DNA of 7,974 nt from an uncultured Ignavibacteriota bacterium (GTDB lineage: Bacteria; Bacteroidota; Ignavibacteria; Tepidaquicellales; Tepidaquicellaceae), in NCBI GenBank assembly GCA_903901375.1, contig CAIUQV010000569.1, positions 1 to 7,974 of the forward strand, in the 5' to 3' direction. Shown here one piece after another: positions 1 to 5,213 of the stretch (positions are counted from its first letter, which is position 1; each line of letters opens with the position of its first letter). The notes below the pieces were generated by a model. It did not search any database, was not told the DNA's origin, and was given only the letters and a program-made list of their open reading frames with translations. The position numbers were made by a program, and so were the translations under genes.

Positions 1-1
1 C

Positions 2-121
2 ACTGCCGTGGACTTCAATGTGCCGCTGGTGACAAATTCCCGCCTCGCGAGTGCGTTCATTTATGCATTTTGCCGCCGCACTTTGGGCAGCCTTTCGATA
101 AAATCCTGGCAGGAATTTTAG
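2..121 (+). CDS. carB: C-terminal fragment of carbamoyl-phosphate synthase large chain (partial)
   Basis: This frame is open from the window edge to a TAG at 119-121 and gives 39 residues beginning TAVDFNVPLVTNSRLASAF and ending IKSWQEF. The AVDFNVPLVTN stretch followed by a helix-like LASAFIYAF resembles, from memory, the end of the MGS-like allosteric domain at the C-terminus of CarB, where an RR-x-AVDxxxPLxTN pattern precedes the last helix. CarB makes carbamoyl phosphate from bicarbonate, ammonia and ATP for arginine and pyrimidine synthesis. All catalytic domains lie outside the window, so the call rests on this short tail only. A second frame is also open across the same bases (to about 264), but it reads through the tandem duplication and looks like chance. 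The last codons of this gene form the start of a 63-bp tandem duplication. Confidence 0.6.
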   Translation, partial: TAVDFNVPLVTNSRLASAFIYAFCRRTLGSLSIKSWQEF

Positions 122-225
122 CATATAATAGAGTAAGCCCGAAATCCGCTCCCCAAGCCTCCAAAATCCTGGCAGGAATTTTAGCATATAATAGAGTAAG
201 CCCAAAATCCGCACCCCAAGCCTCC
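100..225 (+). repeat. 63-bp tandem duplication, two copies, spanning the upstream gene's stop codon
   Basis: Copy 1 is 100-162 and copy 2 is 163-225. They match at 61 of 63 positions; the differences are G/A at 141/204 and T/A at 150/213. Copy 1 includes the last codons and the TAG of the upstream gene plus 41 bp of its 3' flank. Copy 2 is therefore a non-coding echo of the gene end, with its own TAG at 182-184. Each copy carries an imperfect hairpin (AAAATCC, loop TGGCA, GGAATTTT with one bulged A) and a TATAAT hexamer (124-129 and 187-192). Neither hexamer has a recognisable -35 at proper spacing. The sequence after copy 2 (AAATCTGC) resembles the start of the unit (AAAATCC), which would suit duplication by slippage or short homology. 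Confidence 0.9.
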
Positions 226-279
226 AAATCTGCAAAAACAAGCGATTTTCGCCATTTTGCCTAAAGTTTCTTCCAAATC

Positions 280-467
280 GATGCATATCGCGCGGTTTCC
301 GATGCGTGTCGGGTGGCGTCCGATGCATGTCGGGCTGTTCCGATGCTTATCGGGTGGCGTCCGATGTTTATCGGGCGGCGTCCGATGTATGTCGGGTGGT
401 GTCCGATGCTTGTCGCATGGCGTCCGTAGTCTGTCGCGTGGCGTCATTAGTCTGTCGCGTGGCGTCC
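280..467 (+). repeat. Nine-unit, 21-bp degenerate tandem repeat array
   Basis: Units start at 280, 301, 322, 342, 363, 384, 405, 426 and 447. All are 21 bp except the third, which is 20 bp. The typical unit begins GATGC, then A/T, then TGTCGGG or TATCGGG, and ends TGGCGTCC. Units 1-7 share the GATG start. Units 8-9 have changed to GTAGTC/TTAGTC with TGTCGCG and closely match each other. The array is clearly more G+C-rich than its surroundings. It can be read as a heptapeptide repeat in several frames on both strands, but the one-base deletion in unit 3 breaks those frames, so it is more likely non-coding. The 21-bp period is about two helical turns, so equivalent bases face the same side of the DNA. 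No partner protein is evident here. Confidence 0.9.
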
Positions 468-482
468 GACAGACTAATTTTT
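447..482 (+). terminator. Hairpin plus T-run formed at the end of the 21-bp array
   Basis: A perfect 11-bp inverted repeat (TTAGTCTGTCG at 447-457, CGACAGACTAA at 467-477) encloses a 9-nt loop and is followed by TTTTT (478-482). The left arm lies inside the last 21-bp unit and the right arm lies just outside the array. It has the form of an intrinsic terminator for rightward transcription. The stem is only moderately G+C-rich and the loop is long, so activity is uncertain. It could equally be a cruciform or protein-binding structure. Confidence 0.4.
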
Positions 483-518
483 GCACTTTTTAAGCTAAAA
501 TGGGGTTGTGAATGACGG

Positions 519-552
519 GAATCGGATTTTCAAATCAGCCGGTTCATTTTTT
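519..552 (+). terminator. Putative intrinsic terminator upstream of typA
   Basis: GAATCGG (519-525) pairs with CCGGTTC (539-545) through seven pairs including one G-T wobble. A short ATTT/AAAT extension stacks inside, and TTTTTT follows at 547-552. It lies about 65 nt before the typA ATG. It could end transcripts coming from the upstream gene through the repeat region, or act as an attenuator in the typA leader. It is weaker than the two terminators found later in the window. Confidence 0.4.
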
Positions 553-618
553 AATGGGCTTTCTACCTATTTTATCAGTCTTTAAAAAGGTATTTTGCAC
601 TCTAATTTTAATCTTCAG

Positions 619-2448
619 ATGAATAAAAAACTTAATACAAACGAAAAGTTACGAAATATTGCTATTATTGCACACGTTGACCATGGAAAAACGACGCTTG
701 TGGATTTTATGTTTAAGCAAAGCGGGATGTTCCGCGCTAATCAGGAGCTCGAAGACCGCGTGATGGATTCGATGGATTTGGAACGCGAACGCGGGATTAC
801 GATTTCTGCGAAAAACTGCTCCGTGTTCTGGAAGGGCGTGAAGGTGAACATTCTGGATACGCCGGGTCACGCAGATTTTGGCGGCGAGGTGGAGCGTGCA
901 CTGATGATGGTGGACGGTGCGATTCTGCTCGTCGATGCTTCGGAGGGTCCGCTTCCTCAGACGCGTTTTGTTTTGAAAAAAGCGCTTGAGTCTAACAAGA
1001 AAATTATTGTTGTAATAAATAAGATTGACAGAAAAGATGCACGTCCGAAAGAAGTGCTGAATGAAATTTATGATTTGTTCATCGACCTTGATGCAACGGA
1101 AAAACAGATTGAGTTTCCCGTGCTTTATGCCATCGGGCGCGAAGGCATTGCGCAGCTTACGCCCGAAGACCGCGGCACAGATTTGCAGCCGCTGTTCGAC
1201 GAGATACTGAAGGAAATTCCTCCGCCGATTTACGACGTGGACGAACCGTTTCAGATGCTCGTTGCGGATTTGGATTATTCCGACTACATCGGAAGACTCG
1301 CTATTGGTAAGGTTGCGCACGGCTCTGCAAAAACAAACGACAACCTTGTTTGCATAAATGAAGAAAATCAGACAATCCCATTAAAGATTTCAAAGCTTCA
1401 GGCGTACGAAGGACTTTCGCTGAAAGAAGTGGAAGTTGCCGAGGCGGGCGATATCATTGTCATCGCGGGAATTGAAAACGTTCACATCGGCGATACGATT
1501 TGCAATCAGCTTCAGCCGAAAGCTATGAAGCGCGTTGCCGTTGATGAGCCGACGATTTCGATGGTCTTCGGAATTAACACGTCGCCTTTTTCAGGCAAAG
1601 AAGGAAAATATGTTCAGTCCGCAAAAATCCGCGAACGGCTTTACAAAGAAACTTTGCGAAACGTTGCTTTGAAAGTTGAAGACGGAGAATCGAAGGACAG
1701 CTTCATCGTGAAAGGACGCGGCGAATTTCAAATGGCAATACTCGTGGAAACACTGCGCCGCGATGGCTTCGAACTAAGCATCGGACGCCCGCACGTAATT
1801 TATAAACACAAAGACGGAAAAAAACTCGAACCGATAGAACACCTCTTCGTAGATTGCGGAGAAGCATTCATCGGAATCGTTACCGATAAACTTTCTCAGC
1901 GAAAAGGAAGAATGATAAACCTTGTGAATCACAGCACGGGAAGAGTGAGGATAGAATTTTCAATTCCGTCGCGCGGATTGATAGGATACAGAAACGAATT
2001 TTTAACAGACACAAAAGGAACGGGAATCCTGAACAGTTACCTGCAGGGCTACGAAGAGTACCGCGGCGATTATCCGCTGAGGCTTACCGGCTCGCTGGTC
2101 TCCGACAGACAAGGACAGACAACAGGCTATGCACTGTTCAACCTTGAACCGCGCGGAGTTCTGTTCGTCACACCAGGCGAAGATGTTTACGAAGGAATGA
2201 TTGTCGGTGAACACAACAAAGACAACGACCTGAACGTAAACGCATGCCGTCCGAAGAAACTTTCAAACATGCGTGCATCGAGCAAGGACGAAGGAATCAT
2301 CCTCACGCCCGTAACACCGCTAACGTTGGAACGCGCAATCGAATTCATAAACGACGACGAAATCGTTGAAGTAACGCCGAAGAACATCAGACTTCGCAAA
2401 GCTGAACTGTCAGCAATGGCGCGTTACCGCGGCGACAGAGCATTCTAA
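619..2448 (+). CDS. typA: Translational GTPase TypA/BipA
   Basis: The gene encodes a 609-residue ribosome-associated GTPase of the EF-G-like family, which acts in the cytoplasm in ribosome assembly and stress or low-temperature growth; E. coli BipA is about the same length. The GTPase domain (1-203) shows G1 AHVDHGKT (18-25), G2 RGITI (58-62), G3 DTPGH (80-84) and G4 NKID (134-137). The G5 region reads YAIGREG (170-176) and lacks the usual S-A. A beta-barrel domain follows, then domain III from about 309 with GRGEF at 366-370, then a domain V-like segment with IPSRGLIGYRNEF (449-461). The BipA-specific C-terminal domain carries KKLSNMRAS and ends at a TAA. ATG 619 is chosen because it leaves ten residues before the conserved LRNIAIIAHVDHGKT core. 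An in-frame TTG at 595, four bases after AAAAAGG, is an alternative giving eight more residues. No good Shine-Dalgarno precedes 619. Identification is secure. Confidence 0.96.
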   Translation: MNKKLNTNEKLRNIAIIAHVDHGKTTLVDFMFKQSGMFRANQELEDRVMDSMDLERERGITISAKNCSVFWKGVKVNILDTPGHADFGGEVERALMMVDGAILLVDASEGPLPQTRFVLKKALESNKKIIVVINKIDRKDARPKEVLNEIYDLFIDLDATEKQIEFPVLYAIGREGIAQLTPEDRGTDLQPLFDEILKEIPPPIYDVDEPFQMLVADLDYSDYIGRLAIGKVAHGSAKTNDNLVCINEENQTIPLKISKLQAYEGLSLKEVEVAEAGDIIVIAGIENVHIGDTICNQLQPKAMKRVAVDEPTISMVFGINTSPFSGKEGKYVQSAKIRERLYKETLRNVALKVEDGESKDSFIVKGRGEFQMAILVETLRRDGFELSIGRPHVIYKHKDGKKLEPIEHLFVDCGEAFIGIVTDKLSQRKGRMINLVNHSTGRVRIEFSIPSRGLIGYRNEFLTDTKGTGILNSYLQGYEEYRGDYPLRLTGSLVSDRQGQTTGYALFNLEPRGVLFVTPGEDVYEGMIVGEHNKDNDLNVNACRPKKLSNMRASSKDEGIILTPVTPLTLERAIEFINDDEIVEVTPKNIRLRKAELSAMARYRGDRAF

Positions 2449-2472
2449 AATACAAGTTGTATAGTTTTACAG

Positions 2473-2508
2473 AAAACAGCATTACGGAAAACCGCAATGC
2501 TGTTTTTC
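2473..2508 (+). terminator. Intrinsic terminator after typA
   Basis: AAAACAGCATT (2473-2483) pairs perfectly with AATGCTGTTTT (2496-2506). An inner CGG/CCG helix sits above a single A-C mismatch and is closed by an AAAA loop. The 3' arm runs into TTTTTC. It starts 25 nt after the typA stop, so typA is probably the last gene of its transcript. Confidence 0.85.
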
Positions 2509-2571
2509 ATTATTGGATTTTTTAAAACTAACAAAGTGAATATATTTAAACCGTAATAAGAATTTTAAAAG

Positions 2572-2577
2572 AGAGGA
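2572..2577 (+). promoter_or_regulatory. Shine-Dalgarno for the beta-propeller T9SS protein
   Basis: AGAGGA lies five bases before ATG 2583 and fixes that start, which also gives a clean signal peptide. I found no promoter with convincing -35 and -10 boxes in the 2509-2570 leader. Confidence 0.6.
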
Positions 2578-2582
2578 CAGAA

Positions 2583-4082
2583 ATGAAAAAATTAATTACC
2601 ATAATATTTATACTGTCGGTTGCTGTATCTTCCTATTCGCAAAGCCGGATTGATTTCAGCACGGCATACATCAATGCGGAAAGAAATCCTTCCATAAGAA
2701 TTGCCGCCGAAAATCTGGCGATAAGCAAAGGACTGCCTTACAACATTTACGTAAAAGACAAAGCTGTAATCGAAGCTGTTGCTGTTGAGAATGAAAAAGT
2801 AGTCTATTCCGTCATCACGGATTTCCTTAATCCGTACAATGGTTCTTACTGTACTTCATTCGAAGAAATTCAAAAGTCATTTGATTTTTCAAAAGCAAGA
2901 ATTATTTACGGAGACAGAACAATCGATAACACTGGCGAGCAGATAGTTTTGAGTAAAAGAACCACAGGAACAAAACTGTACTTAATTCCCTGCGCAACAA
3001 GAAAGAGCGTCTGGGCTTTCGACTATACCACTGGCGACCTTGTAGATACTGCATTTATTCCGCCCAGCACACCAATGCTTTCAACACCAAGGAAAGCACT
3101 TCAGCTCAGCAAAACACTCGTCATGGTTGCCGACCAGGTGAGCGACGCTGTTCAGCTTTATGATACAAGCGGTGCATACATCAGAGTGCTCGCTCCGCTG
3201 GGTGGTGTGAACAATGCAATTCTTGATAACATTCGCGACGTTGAATTTCATCCAAACGGAACATTGCTTGTCACCAATGCGGGAACAACCGGCAATGCAC
3301 TCAACACAGTTCAGCAGTTTACATCAACAGGTGCATACATCGGAGTCTTTGCTTCCGATATGCTAAACAGTCCGTACAATCTTCTCTTCAGAACAGGGGA
3401 TTTACTCGTTTCAAACTCAAGCGGTACAAACGATATCACAAAACATAATAAAAGCACCGGCGCCTATCTTGGAAACTTTCTCAGCTCAGCATTAAACTTC
3501 CCTCAGCAGATGATTAGCCTTCCCGGCGGAAAAATAGGTGTCGCTGAATTCAGCGGTGTACTTTCGGGAATCAGAATTTACGATTCACTCGGAGTACTTA
3601 CAGACACTTTAAAAGGTGCACAGGGAATCAGAGGTATATGTAAACTTCCTAACGGTAATTTTCTTGCAACCGGTCTTGGAGTGTTTGAAGTTGACGGAAC
3701 TACAGGCGCTGTAGTCAGAACTATAGTGAGCGGAAGCCTGCTTTATAACTTCCACTGCATTTCCGTCTTTGATCCTGATCTGGTTACAGGAACAAACGAA
3801 GTTATCAATACTGTTCCGTCAGAATATAAATTGTTCAGCAATTATCCGAATCCTTTTAATCCTTCAACAACTATAAAGTTTGCAGTTCCCGTTAAAGGCA
3901 ACGTTAAACTTACTGTGTATGATGCGCTTGGAAGAACAGTCAGCGAGCTTGTGAACGGAACGAAGGAAGCAGGCACTTATGAAATTAAATTCAATGCATC
4001 GTCATTATCAAGCGGAATATACTTTTATAAGCTTGAGGCAGGCAGTTACACAGCCGTGAATAAAATGATGTTGAGTAAATAA
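2583..4082 (+). CDS. Secreted beta-propeller-like protein with T9SS type A sorting tail
   Basis: A 499-residue exported protein of unknown specific function. Residues 1-20 are a signal peptide (KK, hydrophobic core, likely cleavage after SSYSQ). Residues 21-125 form an N-terminal region that I do not recognise. Residues about 130-398 look like a six-bladed beta-propeller of the NHL/Vgb-like type. A recurring turn of the form x-T-x-G-A-Y/V appears with glycines at 151, 197, 250, 293, 337 and 375, each followed by V/L-rich strands, with phrases such as FHPNGTLLVTN and KLPNGNFLATG between them. The blade spacing is 38-53 residues. Residues 415-499 are a T9SS C-terminal sorting domain (YPNPFNPSTT, then VYDALGR, then SGIYFYKL and KMMLSK). 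The family rule is Sec export, outer-membrane passage by T9SS, then tail cleavage and surface attachment or release. It has its own ribosome site and terminator, so it is probably transcribed alone. Export is well supported; ligand or catalytic activity is unknown. Confidence 0.88.
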   Translation: MKKLITIIFILSVAVSSYSQSRIDFSTAYINAERNPSIRIAAENLAISKGLPYNIYVKDKAVIEAVAVENEKVVYSVITDFLNPYNGSYCTSFEEIQKSFDFSKARIIYGDRTIDNTGEQIVLSKRTTGTKLYLIPCATRKSVWAFDYTTGDLVDTAFIPPSTPMLSTPRKALQLSKTLVMVADQVSDAVQLYDTSGAYIRVLAPLGGVNNAILDNIRDVEFHPNGTLLVTNAGTTGNALNTVQQFTSTGAYIGVFASDMLNSPYNLLFRTGDLLVSNSSGTNDITKHNKSTGAYLGNFLSSALNFPQQMISLPGGKIGVAEFSGVLSGIRIYDSLGVLTDTLKGAQGIRGICKLPNGNFLATGLGVFEVDGTTGAVVRTIVSGSLLYNFHCISVFDPDLVTGTNEVINTVPSEYKLFSNYPNPFNPSTTIKFAVPVKGNVKLTVYDALGRTVSELVNGTKEAGTYEIKFNASSLSSGIYFYKLEAGSYTAVNKMMLSK

Positions 4083-4098
4083 ATTTATTGCTTTAAAT

Positions 4099-4136
4099 AA
4101 AAAAGGGTTTCATTCGCAAATGAAACCCTTTTGTTG
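4099..4136. terminator. Bidirectional intrinsic terminator between convergent genes
   Basis: A perfect 14-bp stem (AAAAGGGTTTCATT at 4101-4114, AATGAAACCCTTTT at 4119-4132) with a CGCA loop. On the plus strand it is followed by TTTTGTTGTTTTT. On the minus strand the complementary A-run gives a TTTTTT tail. It sits 18 nt after the plus-strand stop at 4082 and 34 nt after the minus-strand stop at 4167, and so serves both convergent genes. Confidence 0.88.
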
Positions 4137-4166
4137 TTTTTCGAAATGTAATTTCTTAAACCTGCA

Positions 4167-4964
4167 TTATTTTAATAATGTCATTTTCTTCATATCGGTA
4201 AAATCACCTGACTGAATTTTGTAGAAGTAAACACCGCTTGCAAGTGAAGAAGCATCCCAGGCAGTGTTGTATTTTCCTGCTGAAAGTTCAGTGTTAACAA
4301 TCTCTGCAACGTATTTACCTGTAATGTCATATACAGTAATCTTTACAAGTCCTGCTTTTGGAATACCAAAAGAAATTGTCGTTGTAGGATTAAACGGATT
4401 CGGGAAGTTCTGTGACAGCGAATACGAAGTTACAACTTCTGAAATCGGATTAATTCCCGAAACTACGTTAACCGAGAAGTTTGTGCCGTTATTCCAGTTC
4501 GGCGGATTAGTACCGCATGCACCCGTGCAATAAAGAGTGATTGGCCCTGCTGTTGCCGGAGCAGTTAAAGTGAATGACTTCGTCATCGGGAAGCTAGAAA
4601 ACTTTGCACTGTGAACAACTTCGGACGATGAAATTTTAATACCTGTGCTTGTTCCGATGCCAAGTGTGCCTCCGCTTGTGGCAATATCAATACCGCCGGT
4701 ACTCTTTGTACCCGAAGATCTGTCAACAGTAAAAGAATAAGTGCCAACCTGACCCGGGTTTAAAGTTGCAGGTCCGGTTACTGATACCAGAACTGCAGAA
4801 TTTGAGGATGACTGATGGCAAGTACAGCCGTTTGTCGATCCGGGCTTTAGTGTTCTTCCTGCAACACCGTTTGCATAAGAATAAATCTCTTCGGTAATAC
4901 CGATTAATAACAGTAATGCGATTAAACCTATTACTGTTCCTTTGAAGGAAATTTTTACTTTCAT
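4167..4964 (-). CDS. Secreted choice-of-anchor-V-like protein with T9SS sorting tail
   Basis: A 265-residue exported protein. Residues 1-31 are a signal peptide (basic MKVKISFKG, then a long hydrophobic LIALLLLIGI stretch). The mature part starts near NGVAGRTLKPGSTNGCTCHQ and continues with VTGPATLNPGQVGTYSFTV, a GG-rich stretch, and EVVHSAKF around His118. This order resembles, from memory, the choice-of-anchor-V domain, a Reeler-like beta-sandwich that normally begins with a G-rich segment and a CxxCH motif. Here the motif is C47-T-C49-H50, one residue short of the heme-c motif. A second cysteine pair is C146/C150 in YCTGACG. Residues 181-265 are a T9SS sorting domain (NFPNPFNPTTT, VYDITGK, SGVYFYKI, KKMTLLK), the same length as the tail of the converging gene's product. 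The start is supported by a strong ribosome site and a promoter. The biochemical role is unknown. Confidence 0.86.
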   Translation of the reverse strand: MKVKISFKGTVIGLIALLLLIGITEEIYSYANGVAGRTLKPGSTNGCTCHQSSSNSAVLVSVTGPATLNPGQVGTYSFTVDRSSGTKSTGGIDIATSGGTLGIGTSTGIKISSSEVVHSAKFSSFPMTKSFTLTAPATAGPITLYCTGACGTNPPNWNNGTNFSVNVVSGINPISEVVTSYSLSQNFPNPFNPTTTISFGIPKAGLVKITVYDITGKYVAEIVNTELSAGKYNTAWDASSLASGVYFYKIQSGDFTDMKKMTLLK

Positions 4965-4971
4965 TGTTATA

Positions 4972-4978
4972 CCCCTTT
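4972..4978 (-). promoter_or_regulatory. Shine-Dalgarno for the minus-strand T9SS protein
   Basis: On the minus strand AAAGGGG lies seven bases before the ATG at 4964-4962, which supports that start over alternatives upstream. Confidence 0.7.
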
Positions 4979-4994
4979 AAGTTAAAGTTAATGC

Positions 4995-5023
4995 AATATA
5001 AGAAAACTCTTTTCGATTGACAA
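4995..5023 (-). promoter_or_regulatory. Sigma-70-like promoter for the minus-strand T9SS gene
   Basis: Read on the minus strand: TTGTCA (5023-5018), a 17-nt spacer, then TATATT (5000-4995). Both boxes match the consensus at five of six positions with optimal spacing. The predicted transcription start is near 4988, giving a leader of roughly 25 nt that contains the AAAGGGG ribosome site. This is the best promoter in the window. Confidence 0.65.
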
Positions 5024-5039
5024 GCATTAAAATCAACAA

Positions 5040-5060
5040 AAATATTAGTGGTTAATATTT
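5040..5060. promoter_or_regulatory. AT-rich inverted repeat, possible operator
   Basis: AAATATTA and TAATATTT form perfect 8-bp arms around GTGGT. It lies 16 bp upstream of the -35 box of the minus-strand T9SS promoter, in a divergent intergenic region, which is a reasonable position for a regulator site. A+T-rich inverted repeats of this length can arise by chance, so function is only a suggestion. Confidence 0.25.
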
Positions 5061-5178
5061 CTACACATTTAAAGATTAAGTCATTTGTGAACACGGTGTT
5101 ATGCATATTCAACAACCTTCTATTACTTGTTTTTTTAGTCAAATTTTAACATAATAAATTGAATGCAGATTTAGTAAA

Positions 5179-5206
5179 TTGATTTATGTATAGATTTCAT
5201 TATAAT
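5179..5206 (+). promoter_or_regulatory. Promoter for the YfhO-like gene, overlapping its first ATG
   Basis: TTGATT (5179-5184), a 16-nt spacer, then a perfect TATAAT (5201-5206). The last two bases of the -10 box are the first two bases of the ATG at 5205. Transcription from here would start about 5212-5214, at or just before the in-frame ATG at 5214, so the mRNA would have essentially no 5' leader. The region is A+T-rich, which lowers the weight of the match. Confidence 0.5.
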
Positions 5207-5213
5207 GTATTTA

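Noticed and set aside
232..260. Nested inverted repeat (GCAAAA/TTTTGC around GCGA/TCGC) as a terminator for the upstream gene
   Set aside because: The two helices are separated by unpaired bases and no T-run follows; not strong enough to call.
70..264. Open frame containing two copies of a 21-residue repeat (starting KILAGILAYNRV)
   Set aside because: The repeat is the 63-bp duplication read in a frame overlapping the more convincing CarB-like frame; 63 is a multiple of three, so any frame stays open. No ribosome site or domain supports it.
280..467. CRISPR array
   Set aside because: The 21-bp units are contiguous with no unique spacers, and no cas gene is present.
181..515. Overlapping open frames on both strands with heptapeptide repeats (such as TPPDKHR or SDACRVA)
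   Set aside because: They are by-products of a 21-bp repeat. The 20-bp unit 3 shifts the frame inside the array, several frames on both strands are open at once, and none has a ribosome site.
649..1320. Long antisense open frame (223 codons) opposite typA
   Set aside because: It is a shadow of the strongly conserved typA coding frame, with no recognisable domain.
2513..2546. Possible promoter TTGGAT ... TATATT before the propeller gene
   Set aside because: The spacer is 22 nt, too long; no other pairing in the leader is better.
5090..5100. Short palindrome AACAC-G-GTGTT as an operator
   Set aside because: Only five base pairs per arm and not extendable; expected by chance in this length of DNA.
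4723..5142. 139-codon minus-strand frame overlapping the T9SS gene start
   Set aside because: It overlaps the well-supported T9SS protein in another frame, covers its promoter, and has no ribosome site or recognisable motif.
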